Positions 33,974 through 47,492 of a DNA stretch of 64,000 nt are shown here, piece by piece (position 1 is the stretch's first letter; the number at the start of each line of letters is the position of its first letter). This DNA is from Tetranychus cinnabarinus. Taxonomy: Eukaryota; Arthropoda; Arachnida; Trombidiformes; Tetranychidae. The stretch is from positions 1,178,001 to 1,242,000 of the forward strand of contig WHVY01000003.1 of the NCBI GenBank assembly GCA_022266195.1, read 5' to 3'. A model generated the notes under the pieces. The model was not told the origin of the DNA and did no database searches. It saw nothing but the letters and a program-made list of their open reading frames with translations. Made by a program: the position numbers and the translations under genes.

Positions 33974-35351
33974 ATGTCTCAACAAAAAGCTTCATTCAGA
34001 CAAATCATCATTTGTTTAGTCATATTTTTTGGATTCCATTGGTTTGCTCGTAATGGATATGATACTTTTGCTCATACAATTGCTCATCTAGGATTTTTCT
34101 TCTTGGCACTCTATCTCTCATGGCATTTGTCAAAGTTCATCTCTTTAACTGAAGTTAAAACAGAACCTAATGATAAAGCTGTTCTGATAACAGGTGAGTT
34201 TACCTTAAGGTTTAACATAAATTTTCTCATTAATCCTTTTAAATGATTCTGTTCAGGCTGTGATACTGGTTTTGGGAACATTTTTGCTAAACAATTGAGT
34301 AATCTTGGTTATCAAGTTTTTGCTGGAGTTTTGTTCCCTGATCGTGAAGCAGCTCAAAGTCTAGAAAAATATGGACCAAATTTGCATATCATTAAAATGG
34401 ATGTTACAAATAATAATGATATTCAAGCTGCTAAAGATTATGTGATAAACAATCTCAAACCAAATCGAAGTAAGTATTATATTTTTCTCTATTTTTAGCT
34501 ACAGTGTAGTTAGCACTGTCTTAGTAAGTTTAACATTTTGATAAAATCAACAACTTTCTATCAAAATGGTACAATTGGTGTTAAACTGTTTCTAAATTTT
34601 GTTTTCTTTGACTATAATACAAATGTATAAGATTTTCTTGTAACAATTTAATCTAAAACATCATTTTTCTTTGTTTACAGAACTATGGGCAATTGTCAAT
34701 AATGCTGGAATTGGTGGATTCAGTGCAATTGAATGGGGTTCAGACAGCCTTAAAGAAAATTTTCATGATCTATTTGACGTTAACACATTCGGCGTTGTTA
34801 GGGTGACTCGATCTTTCTTGCCATTGCTTCGACAAACTAAAAATTCTCGAGTTGTCATTGTTGGGTCATTAGCTGGTCAAGTCACATTTCCAGGGTTGAC
34901 TCCATACTCAATGAGTAAACATGCTGTTCGTGCTTTCGGAGACGGACTCAGAAGAGAGATATCTTATTATGGAATCAATGTTTCAATAATTGAACCTAAC
35001 ATGTATGCGACAAGAATCACTGACAATGAGTTTATTTCCAACGTTTCTCGTGATGCCTGGTCAAAATCTCCTGCTCATTTACGAGCAGAACTTGGTGAAC
35101 AAGAGTATCAACGATTTATGCATTGTCAAACATATCTAAATTGCTTGAAAAGAACCAATATTCAAGAAGTAATTGATGCTCTACTATCAAGTGTGACTAC
35201 TGAAAATCCACGAGTTTATTACAAAGTTGGTGGTTATACCGATAAAGTGTGGCTTCATTTGTTCTCACTTTTGCCAATTGAAATTCAAGACATTTACTGT
35301 GATAAAGTTTACCTCAATTCTATCATAAAGCTGGTTCAAAATCAATCGTGA
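33974..35351 (+). CDS. Membrane-anchored short-chain dehydrogenase/reductase (SDR9C-like)
   Basis: Three exons (33974-34193, 34257-34469, 34681-35351) encode 367 residues. Two hydrophobic N-terminal segments (about 9-22 and 35-50) suggest ER or mitochondrial membrane anchoring. The Rossmann fold has TGCDTGFG (73-80) for NAD(P) binding, NNAG (151-154), and the catalytic Ser207, Tyr220 and Lys224 in YSMSK. TGCDTGFG and the overall length match the SDR9C group of retinol, 17-beta-hydroxysteroid and 3-hydroxybutyrate dehydrogenases. The substrate cannot be read from sequence. Introns are short, and all junctions are GT-AG and in phase. Confidence 0.93.
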
Positions 35352-36980
35352 TTGGTTTTTTGGCTAAGCCGTTTTTGAGCTAAATCTCAAGCATTGCGGA
35401 TTTTAAATTTTGTCATATTCAAAATTTGTTGAGGTGGATTCTGATAATATCCTCTTAATTGATCTACTAATGCTGCTAAATCATTAAATTCATAGGAGCA
35501 AATGATGGAACTCGCTTCAGCAACTTCTTCAGAAACTTCAAATTATCAATTTATCTGATGCTTACCGTGGCATTTTGTTGGACTTTATCATAACCTTTGT
35601 TAACATCCTATGCTCAAGAAAATGGATGATTAATAAATAAAACATCATCTGTAAATTATAACTTTATGATTCAAGTTTTTCTTTATTTTTCAAATGGGTC
35701 TTGGTAAAGGATTTTAAATCCCTCAACTAAATTGGATCATTTTTTGAAAAATATTCCTTCTCCATAAAATGTAAAGTTACAATCGATAGTAGTAAAAAAA
35801 AGAGAAGTTACAGCCAGTTCCGGTACTTCCGGCCTCCATCTGAAGCCAGGCACTTCTGACCTCGCTTTACAGCCAGGTACTTCCGTTAAATTGACCCCTT
35901 GACCCCTAATCAAAATCTATGTAAGTAAAACCTAAGCCTTTTCGGTGCCCTTTGTTTCGCAAAGATAACAGATAAGATGACAAATAAGGTACAAAAGTTA
36001 GCTCAAATGTACATTATTTGCTGAGAAAAAGTTTGATTTGCAAAAATTGGCTAAAAAGGCTTAGGTTTTAATTATTCAGGCTAAGATTTTGATTAAGGGC
36101 CAAGCGATAAATTTAACGGAAGTACTCGGCTGTAAAGCGAGGTCAGAAGTGCCTGGCTTCAAATGGAGGCCGGAAGTACCGGAACTGGCTGTAACTTCTC
36201 TTTTTTTACTACTATCGATGCTTTCTGGAAAAAATGAACTATTGATACATACTTTGCCATTTACATTTACATTTAATTTTGCTATTTAATCATTAATTCA
36301 ACTGGGAAAATTCTTAAGTCATGCTTAAATCTTATGCAGCATCTCTTCGCTTATCAAATATTATTAATTTAAGAGATGACAGCTTTGAAGAGCTTGAATT
36401 TTCTAAGTTTTCAGAAAACCCTGATTTATTTAATACACTTCGCGTAACTAACTTTACATCTTCTATCGAGCTAATTGTGTAATGAATTATAAATTTTGAA
36501 AAGAATAGTGATGACTCATGAAAGCCAGTAACTCATAACCTCTTCAATATCTCTTCAATGTAGAATCTATTAGTTCATGGTTTTAGAGTTCTTATCGAAA
36601 TATTGATCACTTGAGGCTTTAAAATTGCCACGGATTGACAATTTCCATCACATATCACTCTAACGGCTTGAAGTCAAAAAGTGCTCGACTTCTGACGTAA
36701 AATTGGTAGAATGACACAAAACGAGTTCCGCTGATGAGCTACTTGAGATTAAAGTTTAAATGGGCTAGACTGGGGCTGCATTTGCGAATGAGTGCATTTC
36801 CACCACAATCATGTTTTTTAACGTCAAACTTCTTCGTCAATCATTTTGAATGGGCGCAAATAAAAAAGTGTCGAATGAGTTGAATAATAAAATTATTCAA
36901 CTAATATTTTCACAGATTTAACGTTCCTTAGTGGGGAAAATGAAGAAAATATCTGGTGAACAGGTGCTTTTTTACAATAG
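35352..36980. other. Gene-poor region containing a foldback element
   Basis: Apart from the element at 35776-36222 nothing coding is seen. Confidence 0.5.
35776..36222. mobile_element. Foldback MITE-like element, about 450 bp
   Basis: The two ends are long inverted copies: atcgatagtagtaaaaaaa (about 35779) against the complement ending near 36220, and the GC-richer agccagttccggtacttcc (about 35811) against ggaagtaccggaactggct (about 36172). The inner parts also pair (cctaagcctttt against aaaaaggcttagg). It codes for nothing and stands out by higher GC from its flanks. A target-site duplication is not clear, so the transposon superfamily is unassigned. Confidence 0.85.
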
Positions 36981-37340
36981 ATGTTCAAATTTAATAAGAT
37001 AATCTTGTTCGAAGACAAGCTCGAAAGTGGTTTCATTCTTTTCATCTCACAATTACTCAGTATGAATGGAAAAGTTGCGCGCTTTTATAGCAGAACCGAA
37101 TTAATCGATGATAAGCAGAAGGTTATTACCGGATTATTGTCCAAAGTTTGGAGGTCAATTTTCCATAAACAGCTTGAACAGTTCGCAGAGCCAGAGATCG
37201 CACGAAAAGAGATGCTGGCTCAACTAACAGTCATTAGATTCGATCAGATTGGAGTAACACTTGATTCCAAAGAATCGACTAGAATTTCCAATGAAAAATG
37301 TATCGTAAAATTGATTGTTACAATTTCAAGTCGATTCTAA
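36981..37340 (+). CDS. Hypothetical small protein, 119 residues
   Basis: An ATG-initiated frame with no recognised domain and no signal peptide, though it has a hydrophobic N-terminal third. It could be real, an exon of something larger, or chance. There is no supporting neighbour or splice pattern. Confidence 0.2.
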   Translation: MFKFNKIILFEDKLESGFILFISQLLSMNGKVARFYSRTELIDDKQKVITGLLSKVWRSIFHKQLEQFAEPEIARKEMLAQLTVIRFDQIGVTLDSKESTRISNEKCIVKLIVTISSRF

Positions 37341-40300
37341 TTTTGAATTTTAACGACATTCGAATCTGATTAATCTGTTTCAACATTTTCTTCCTGAGAT
37401 GAAAATTTAATGGATTGTTTCATGCAATATTACAGTTGGCTGCAAAAGAAATGATTTCAACCAATTAAACTTTCATTTCAAGTGATAGTGAATCAATATT
37501 TTATTGCATTGTACTGACCAGGAAACTATTGAACCGTTACAACATCAAACCAAACTGGACTGTAGAAAGTGATTTAGCCTTAGTAACAAAAAAGGTCAAC
37601 GGATTGTTTTGAAGGTTGCTAAACCCTTAACATCTTCATCTGATCTTTGTATTCAACCTCACTTACAATCATTTTTGCGTGATTCAATTCAATTCAACTG
37701 AATACAAAACAAAAAGCTACTCCAATTTACTTCAAGTGTCTCACCAAGAATACTGTAAATAGCAAACAGAAAGTTCATCATTTGCTGTTTCATTCATGTT
37801 ACTATTTGAAATGTGATTTATTTGAAAACAGTGATCAAACACTCAGATAAATTTTCATTTTGAAACAATACAATTTAATGAAAAAATATGATTATAAACT
37901 GGAAAATGAATAAATTTATAGCTTATTTGGCTGAATGAACAGCAATTTGAAATGCTTTCCTTTACTTTAATATACTTGGCTATAGCTTGTCGTCTTAATT
38001 GTTTTACTCGTTATCAATTGCGTGTATGGTAATTTACTGATTATGATGTTCGTGAGGATGATGACAATGAAACAATCTTAACGGTTTCAAATGACTAAGT
38101 TGTGATTAAGAAACTGGTTTACAATTGTTAACCTTGTTGCTTGGATTAAGTTTTATAATGGAAACCAATAGTGCAATCAATAAAATTAATTTAACAAATA
38201 ATGGCAATCAATGGAATTGCTGGTTTCACTGAGTAAAAGCCAGATCATTTATTTTGAATCAATTTGAATGTAAAATCAGAAGATTCAATCAAATTGAGTG
38301 TTTAACTGATTGGATTGAGTTTGAAAAATTTGCCTTAAAGATGAAAATGAAATTGAAAGTTCAACTTGCAACCAATTGAAAACAATTAGATTTGATATAA
38401 AACCTGGGATAACCTGATCTATTGAATTGCCATTACCATTAAATTTCACCTTTAGTTGAAAAGGTTACACTCAATGTAGAAAGGTTTCAACTACAATTCC
38501 TGATGTGATTACAATCAGTCCGCAAAAATTAATGATCTCAATGTTTACCAACTTTAGCAGGAGAAAAATGGAAAGCATAACTAAATCTGATTTAAAACAA
38601 TTTAACTCAATTCAAACAGTGAAAACCTTTTGTGTTTCAAATCTAACAGTTTCACAGCTTCGTCTAGCAAATGATAGACTCTATTGTGCATTGACTATCA
38701 GCTATTTGATTATCATTGATTGATCAATTCACGAAATCAACTCAGCTAATTGTGTTAACTTTCCGCTGTAACAATACATATTTGTATTGTTACTAATCAA
38801 CATTATGGTTCAACATCTTGAGATTGGTATCACCAGGAAGTAATCTTGAGTCTTTTGGCTAACTCGGAATAAGATTAGGTTAACTGGTTGTTATGATTTC
38901 AAAATCTGGTGAGATTTGGTCAAAATCCTTTTAGGTTTGGGAAAATCTGGTCCAATTAGCAACAGAATCTTGTAAATTTGGTAAACATCTTGTCAATCTG
39001 GAAAAAATAGAGTAAAAAGAAGATCAGAATTGGGTAAAATTTGGTTTTTGCCTTCACTTGGTTTGCAACTTGAAGATGAAATTTCTGAATCAACAATCAT
39101 CTTAATTCAGGATTTCTTTTCATATAATCCGATTTAGAATCCAATATACTGAATGAATCTTGCATGCTAATCAGTTGTTTTGGTACATCAGATTGAATAT
39201 AAAAAGTGATTGTCTGTCTTGTTTAATTTAACATTCAATCTGTAATTCACTTTCACTCTTTTTTGATGTGATTGTTAATGTTTAATGAGGTTTCAATTGT
39301 AATTACTTTTTTTAGTCTTACTCCATTATAATGTTAAATACAATTAACAGTTGGTTTATCTTCATTTGATGAGTTGTTGTTGTTGTTTTCAGTTGATTAA
39401 CTTGAATTGGTTATTGTTGGTATAAATATAAATTTCATCAGAACAGGTATTATTGACTCGACTGTCAGAACTAATCAGCCAAAATAGCTAATCTGAAATA
39501 GATGATTAAAAAAGAGAAAGTGGTTAATTGTTAGATTTAGATAGTAAAAGTTTGCCAAGTCGAGTATTTAACATGAATGGATCCCAAACTGATTAAAATT
39601 GCCAACATTTTTTGGCTCCTCAATCGTAATTAGAATCAACTAGAAATTTTCATTCATTTCGATTGATTTAAATGATAACAGTTTGAGTTGCAATTGGTTT
39701 ATCTTGATGTACAGAAACCACAAATTGTTATATTCAGGCCTAAAACACCGACTATTTTGATGCATCCAAGCTTATGACTAGGCTCAACCTTGATCTAATG
39801 TTATCGATGGTTAACCACATTTTGTTGATCAATGATCATCTTAATCATCAAACTGTTCAACGTTAGTTTAATATAAAAAAGTGGAAAATCAGAAAGTCGA
39901 TCTCAAATTGAAAACAATATTGGTTATGGAGGTAAATGGTTGAGCTGAGATTATTCAATTTAAAAATACTCAAACTTTGAATTTGATTGAGCCTTTTGAT
40001 ATCAGTTATCAGCAACTCAAGATATTTATCTGATATGAGAATAAAAATAAAATAAAATTGAAAAAAATGAAAAAATATCGGAACAGATTAATCAAAGAAG
40101 ACCTAAAATTTAATCGTCAGCATTTACATTTCTAATATCAAGGAAAAGTAAAAAAGGAAAAAAAACAAAACAGACTTTCAAGACTTTAGGCTTGTATTTA
40201 GAAATTATAATTAAGCTATTAATCGCTAAGCACAATGATCAAATTGTAAGCTTAAAGTAGGACACAATACAACCATTATTAAGTAATTAATATTGCGATT

Positions 40301-41488
40301 ATTCATTAAAAACCTTATAATTAGAGGAATGGAAAAATTGGAAACGTCTAATGTTAATTTGTACTTACGCTTTATCAGGAAATTTGAATCCTCATCGTAA
40401 GATTAACAGTCAAAGGTAGCTTCCTTGAAACATCCCAAAACACAATTTACTGTTATTAGCTATCGAAATCTTACTCAACATTACCTTCAATGAATTGTTC
40501 AGAATCAGTGAATGTCATTTAGTTGGTTGGGTAACGATCATCTGGTTAAGAAGCGTTACAAAAAGACAAACTAATAAGGACAAAAAGAGTAAACAGAACA
40601 CACACATTGAAAACAAATGTTACCCATTTTATGCTATCTGTTGATCATATGGTAAAAATGAGCGCCTAATCGTTCCCTCGCATTTACCAGTTTTTTTGTG
40701 CCACCAAATTCAAATTGGATTGTTGATTGTTAATATGTGATCTTTATTGTTAGTTATTATTATTGTGGATTGTGTTCAAATTTAAAATATCATTTGGAAA
40801 TTGTTAATATTTTATTTTTATATCAACCTCAAACATTGTAAACTAATATTTTGTTAAATCTTCCTGTTTGTCTTACCTTTTTCTTCTTCCTCTTTCTCTT
40901 CCTTCTTTTATTTCTTTTATCTTCTCTTCAATATCATCATCATTACCATCACTATCAACATCTTCTTTACCATCAACATAATCTCAACCAAAAATCAACA
41001 TCAGAACAAACAGGATTCCTGCTGGACACTGTAAACTCTCGCTTTCTGTTTCTTCCTCCTCCTTTAGTTCATTTTTTTCACCGTCTTTACCTTTCTTACC
41101 TTTCATTTCACTCTCCCATTTGTCTTTTCTTAACTTCTCTCTTCCTCATCATCGTTGTCTGTTCTTCATTCTTCAATTTTCACCGTAAAAGTTACAGTTA
41201 TAATACACTTTTTTTCCTTCTCCGTTTGTTTCATTGTTCTGTTGGATTACATCTTACCTTCCAAACAACTAATCAACTGTATTTGGTTATATGTTATTGT
41301 GGATCTGTTACAGTGTTTGATCAACATGATTAATCATCACAACAATCGTCCATCTAACTATCGGATTAATTTATTTCAATAGCTGTTTCTTATTAAGCTA
41401 TACGGACATATCTAATTCTGGTTTTCACACAACCTATGATCTTTCTTCAAATCAATCTCTAGTCTTTTCAATTGTTTAACCAATTACC
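37341..41488. other. Gene-poor interval, 4.1 kb
   Basis: Very AT-rich sequence with many attga and tcaat motifs. The pyrimidine-rich stretch at 40850-41230 yields Phe/Leu-rich frames that are composition artefacts. It may hold regulatory sequence or a 5' UTR for the carboxypeptidase gene; no specific site is identified. Confidence 0.4.
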
Positions 41489-44283
41489 ATGAGTAAACAA
41501 CCTTTTTTTCTCATTTCTTTCATTGTGACAATCATCAACTGTTCTAATTTCGTATCAACATTATCATCAGATTCATTGTCAAGATCAATTTCTGTTCCAA
41601 GGAATTATTCTGGGTATGTTTTCACCTTTCCTTTTGTCAATGCACTTGTCATTGCCCATTAAAATGCAGTTTATGACAATTTTCCCAACCAAATTAACTC
41701 TCAAACTTTCCTACCAATTAGTTGATCAATGTCATGACTAGCAATAAACACCTCTGATCAATTGATCAATTTTTAAGATAAAATCAATTGGCAAAACTCC
41801 GCTCGTTTTGTTGTCATAAACATGTTTCAATGTGATTTGAAACAATTAGTGTTAAGTACAAGTGTAGTCTTGTTTGTCTGAATTTGTTGATCAACTGATT
41901 GTGATTGTTATAAAATGCATTTTAATGATCAAATTAGACCAATTGATTAAATTTGTTTTTCCTTTCGCACAATGGAACCAAAGTCACACAGTTGTTAAAT
42001 TATTATCAAATGAAGTACCAAAATTATTTCCGTTTTTTAATGGATCAACTTTAAGCCATCAACAAGGATCCAAAAACTCAGATAATGAGGTAAGACTTTA
42101 TAATTACTAATTATCTAACCATTTAAAATTAAATTTGCTTCCTAATGCATGTTAATTTAGAGCCTCAAAAGATTTAGATGTTGATTAAATTTAATCATTT
42201 CGCTTTCATCTAACATTGCTTCATTTATGACTAAAATTTTTAAATTCATTTTCTTCCCTCAATTGGTTTTAGTAATGAAAATAGTTTACAAACCAATATT
42301 TGATTGCACTTTGAACCAGTTTATATTAAAAAATATTAATTTTTACCAAATTGTTACATCAAAATTAATGGTAACGTTAAATAATCTTTTTGTTTCATAT
42401 AAAATAAAAAGTTTATTTGAGAAATTAAATTTATTTCGGTTTGTTTTACATTAAATTGTTAGTTTAATTTGATAGATGTTTTGTAATGAAATTGGCATTA
42501 GATTGAATTGCATTTGGCTTGATTGTAGTTTGGTTACACCATCCAACTGTCTGATTGTTGCATCCAATTTGTTTAACAATTTATTCGTAGAAATTTTCGA
42601 TTGTCGTTTAAATCACATTTGATTGTCCTTGCTTAGTATCTTTTTAATTAAAGTAACTATGAGACAATCTAATTGATTTTCAGCTGTTACCAGCCAATTT
42701 CAATATCCAACTGTCAATATCTGATTAAGATCTAGTTGATTCTTGGGTAAACTCCTTGTTCATCTTGAGCAATTGGATAACTTGATAATGATTGAAACAT
42801 TTTAATGTTGATTTAACTGAAAAATTGCATTAACGGTGATTAAATTTAAAGGTGCGATAACTGGTTTCTTTGATTGGGTGTTGACAGTTAATTGGCCATG
42901 AAACTGTAACCCGTTGTTGTTAGTACAACTATTATTGCTGTTGTTGTCAACCAGATTAAATTGATTAGTTAAACTAAATTTTGTCGACCAAAAAGTAAAC
43001 AATAATAAAAATGGTGCAAAAATGGTGAAAATGATAATGATTAAGAGCGAAGTAGGCCTGAAGAAATGCACAGCGTCAATCAATTGCCAACAAAAAATTA
43101 ATTAATGTCTTTTTTACTCTTCTTTCAACAGTTGGAGGAGTTATGGACTGTCAATGAAATGAACAGCACATTTAGCGTTTTAAGACTTGGTCCAGCCCAT
43201 CGGCATCGATTGAAACGATCAACAGGTTATTCAATCATATCAGATGACCTTCAAGAATGGATAAACAGAGGATTTGGACCCAATATCCGGTCAGCTAGGT
43301 CAACGAAAAGGATTGAATCAGTTTTGGTGCGTGATTTTAGGCTTGACAAGTATCAGCCATTAGATGAAATTTATCGTTACCTTGATGAGCTTGTCAATGT
43401 GGCTCCGGTTCGGGTATTTGACATTGGTGAGACTCACGAAGGACGTAAGATTAAAGCAATTGAGATTCGTGGTAATTCCCAAGATCCTCGTTTGGTGTGG
43501 ATTGATGCAACCATTCATGCAAGAGAATGGATCAGTCCGGCAACAATTATCTACATCATTGAACAAGCCTTGGTAACAAAGGCTAAAGTTAACTTCCTAA
43601 TGGTTCCAGTATTTAACCCAGATGGTTACGAGTATTCTTGGACAGTTGATAGACTATGGAGGAAGAATCGTCGTCTCAGTTCATCAACAAGCCCATTATC
43701 ACCTTCATCTTTACCCAACTTACCTCGATCAGCCGATGCAATGACCGAAGAGTGCAATGGAGTTGATCTTAATCGAAATTTTGATGCTTCTTTTGATGGA
43801 CAAGGTTCTTCGGATGATGTTTGCTCTCAACTTTATCAAGGGCCATCACCTTTTTCTGAGCCTGAAACACGATCAGTGGGCCATTTAATTTGGACAATGA
43901 GGAAAAACATTAAGCTTGCCATTAGTATTCATTCATTTAGTCAACTTTGGGCTTGTCCATATGCCTACGATACAGCTCCTACACCTCATTATCGTGAACA
44001 CATGGAGGTTCTGAAAGCCATCCAAGATGCTGTTTATAAGACACATGGTGTCCAGTACACTATTGGTCCTTTGTCGACATCACTTTATGTTGGATCAGGT
44101 TTCTCCATGGATTGGATGTATGAAAGAGCTGGAATTGCCCACAGTTATCTGGTTGAATTGCGTGATAAAGGAGTTTATGGATTTCTGCTTCCTGCTGATC
44201 AAATTATTCCAACTGCTACTGAGACTTGGGCAGGAATTAAGGCTGCAATATACAAAGTGTTAGATGTGAAAATTAGATCTTGA
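41489..44283 (+). CDS. Secreted zinc metallocarboxypeptidase, A-type (M14A)
   Basis: Three exons (41489-41613, 41984-42089, 43132-44283) join in phase to 460 residues. A signal peptide (FFLISFIVTIINC) is followed by a propeptide (NYSGHTVVKLL, then up to a KRS near 105-107) and the catalytic domain. Zinc ligands are His206 and Glu209 in HARE, plus His344 in SIHSF. Substrate residues are Arg254, Asn291-Arg292 in LNRNF, Tyr396, and catalytic Glu419 in VELRD. Met at the S1' position (GSGFSMDW) favours carboxypeptidase A-like cleavage of hydrophobic C-termini. A Ser/Pro-rich insertion of about 27 residues (257-284) is unusual. Exon 2 uses a weak 3' splice site (aaccaaag) chosen because it alone restores the propeptide in phase. 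The likely role is extracellular digestion or peptide processing. Confidence 0.9.
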
Positions 44284-44869
44284 ATAAGTGATTTAAATTA
44301 ACATTTCCCTTTTTCATTAATGTTGCCTTTTACTGATTTCCTCGCTAAATCGAGGTATCACATTTGATGTGGATAAAAATATTTTTACATAACAAATGAC
44401 TGGGACCATTTGTAATACAAAAGCTTTTTTTAACACATTGTAATTGCCGAAAGTGTACAGTATTTATCTGTAAAGAAATAAATTTATGTATTTATATTGA
44501 CCTGTTATCTCTAGTTTTGTTAGAGCTGTAATTGATTACAATTTTAAACAATTGAATGGATCATTTTATTCACAGTTTTTCAAGTGATTCACGAAATATT
44601 AGATGAGATGAAAGTCAAGCTCATAGAGTCCTAGGGTTGCCGATAAACTGGTATGACTTGCACCTGAATTTGTGCATCAAGTCAAAAAATTTTCAGTCTT
44701 TTTTGGTATTGTTCAATGGTGTGTTAAATTAATTTATGGCATATCATCCGGAGTTAATTGTACATTGAAAACAAAGGATAAAATATAAAAGAACAAAAAA
44801 TGTAATAATAACGAATAATGAACAAAAAATATGGTTTTTGAGTAACAAGTTCCTAGTCATGTTGGTTGA

Positions 44870-47492
44870 TTAGTTTTTAAAGGTTGACATTTGAGCCAAT
44901 TTAAGTGTACTGGAAACAGCTCTTAACAGTGGAAAACTCTTTGAATCACGACAAGTTCCAGTCCAATCATCGTAATTCAATGCATAAGTCATGACGCCAC
45001 CCATCTTTCTTGATGCTGCATATCTTGATTTAATAGAAAGACTTCGTTCATTCTCATAGGATATCCAATCATAGTTACGGTGAGCAAAAGGTACCATCCC
45101 TTTCTCATCGAATTCACTTATTCCACCATCACTCAGGAACTCGCAAACTTTGGTATAATTGAGTTGACCTTTACCTAAACCAGGCCCAACACTAGGTGAG
45201 TTGAAACCTTGACCAAATGGATAAGCCAAATTAAAGGTTCGAGCAAATGTGGGTACACCTAGAATCAATTTACGAACTGAGATCTTCTGTTTGAGCCAAA
45301 ATTTACAGACTTCGTCCTGAATGAAAATAAAAAATAAGAAAAGAATATTAAAATAAAGATTAACTCGAATGTAGATATTTTTCAGATGATAAACAATTGA
45401 ACAATTTGAAAAATTAACAAAAATTTGCCGCTCAAATTTACAAAAAACAGAGCCATCTATCTGGAAAATCAATATTAGTGTGTTATTTAGACTGTTTTGT
45501 GTTCAATTTAGATAATGTTAACATTACCATCTAGTGGATCTTTAGTTCAAAATTACTGTTATCAATGTTATGACTGACAGTAATGTTCAATAATTACCGT
45601 GCTTGTTATCTCTACTCCAGTAGGATTTATAATTCGTGGATAGAGTGAACTATGATGTCCAGTGAATGGTTTCGATTCCGAATAATAGTGATAATCAAAC
45701 GTTAACAAGTTCAAATAATCAACAGCTCTGTAATGAAAATGTAAGTTATAAAAATGATGCGATGAAAGTGTGAAAATTAACGATTCAAATTGCAACTGTT
45801 TTTATTTTATTTACCTAACCAATTCTGTTATATTGTAAAATTTAGAAGCGATGTCAGGATGTGCGGAGACTGTGGCGGTTAATAAGGTGTCCAATTTACC
45901 TTTTCGTAAACATTCTTTTCGAGTCAGCTATAAAACAACGAAGAAATACTGATTTTCAATTTTTGAAATGAAGTCATTTGACTCTCTTGAAATCGTTACA
46001 TTACCTTTAGTAACGAAACCAAATCACTTTTAGATTCTTGATATTTAGTCTCATTCTGATGTAAACGGAAAAAATCGACACCGTCAAGATTGTATAGACT
46101 GACTAAATCAATCAATGAACCAACAAATTGATTCCTTTTTTCTTCAGTTGCCAAAATATTGAACTCGTTCATGGAATTGACTTTAGACTGGCCCATACGA
46201 ATGGATAGCAAAATTTTTAAATTAGGGTTCTTTTTCTTTAAGGTATTCAACTCGTGCAATCTGTAAAAAAAAGGAAATTTTAAATACCCAAATTCTAATC
46301 ATTATTTTCTTGATCACAATAGATTTCATGCTAACTTTTCAGTATTACTCTCAGGATGTTGGAACCAAAGCAAACTTTCTGGACCAATAAAAGCATGGCC
46401 AACTATTATGTGATCACAAAGAGCGGGATCGATCTTGCTCACTGGTAAAGCCATTTCATCCGAAGTGTTGAGTAAATAGAAACAAACTGATCTAAAACCT
46501 TTGTGTTGGACATCTCCTGAAATAAAATCAAAGGACTCGTTAATTCGAACAACGGAGCTCATTAAAAATTGGGTAAAGGTGATTTGCTGGAGGTAAACAC
46601 TTTCGAGTATCAACAAACCTTGTAAATCAAGCATATCATCTGTAATAACGTTATTAAGATCAGTCAGAGCATCACTTTGATTGGAAATTAATCTGATAGG
46701 TCTGATCGTTGTGAGTCCTGTTTCTCCTATCTTTTTGGTTACAAAGTTACTTCGCACAGGAAGGTTGGTTTCACGGTAGGAAAACGTTGATCCTTTTTGC
46801 ACACTTTTCACTGTTGACGAACTAATAGAGGGAACAAAGTTTCTTGGTGGAAACACTCGGATCGGTTTCAAAGTAGACGCCTGAGTAACTAAAGTTGGTG
46901 TCACTTGGACCACTGGTGCTGGTATTTGTTGAATGTAGACAGGTTGTTGTTTAACATAACTATCTGGCGGTCGAGATATTGGTAATAAAATCATTTGACC
47001 GTTCGACCCAGTTGATAAAGACGGCGTTAATCCAGCCAAACTTTGTAAACTTTGTAAGTTTTGTAAGCCTTGCAAGCCTTGTAAGCTTTGTAAGCCCTGT
47101 AGGCCCTGTAGGCCCTGCAAACCTTGTAAACCATTTAAACCACTTATTCCATGTAAACCTGTTAATGATGGCAGTGAAATAGGAATTGGATGAAGCTGAA
47201 TAATTGGTTGAATATAAGCAGATGATGATGGTGATGAAGATGATGATGATGAAATTAACTGGGAACTTGTGCCTAATAATGATGGTGATGCAGTGGTTGC
47301 TGTTGGATTCAACAAATTGTCTATTCCCGTTGGAGGTGTCATTGTATTTGATAACTGGAATGTAAATCTTGGTAGATTATTATTAGTTCGTACCTGAAAT
47401 GGCATTGTGGTGTTGAGTAAATGACGCCAGAGGGTCATTGAAATACCATGCATTACAATTAACGATAAAAGAGTACTAAATGGAGCTGCCAT
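44870..47492 (-). CDS. Chitinase-like GH18 protein with a Leu-Gln repeat, probably inactive
   Basis: Five exons on the minus strand (47492-46336, 46260-46005, 45927-45815, 45727-45598, 45316-44870) join in phase to about 700 residues. An N-terminal hydrophobic segment is followed by a roughly 330-residue Ser/Thr/Pro/Gln-rich region with a tandem Leu-Gln-Gly/Ser repeat (residues about 112-150), then a GH18 domain: VCFYL start, ILLSIRMG, LDGVDFFRL, AVDYLNLLTFDYHYY, KLILGVPTFAR and GGVMTYALNYDDW. In active chitinases the core motif is DGxDxDWE; here it is DGVDFFRL (445-452), so the second Asp and the catalytic Glu are replaced. It is therefore more likely a chitin-binding or signalling protein than a chitinase. 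A possible extra 84-nt intron (ending at a ttatttcag, near 46519) cannot be excluded inside exon 1. It converges on the carboxypeptidase gene. Confidence 0.85.
47035..47155 (-). repeat. 9-bp tandem repeat encoding Leu-Gln-Gly/Ser
   Basis: About twelve imperfect 9-bp units (plus-strand forms ccttgtaag, ccctgtagg) lie in frame inside the chitinase-like gene. The units code for LQG, LQS and LQN. This is a coding minisatellite that probably varies in length. Confidence 0.85.

Noticed and set aside
40851..41333. Phe/Leu/His-rich 160-residue frame
   Set aside because: It follows a pyrimidine-rich tract, so the protein is an artefact of base composition.
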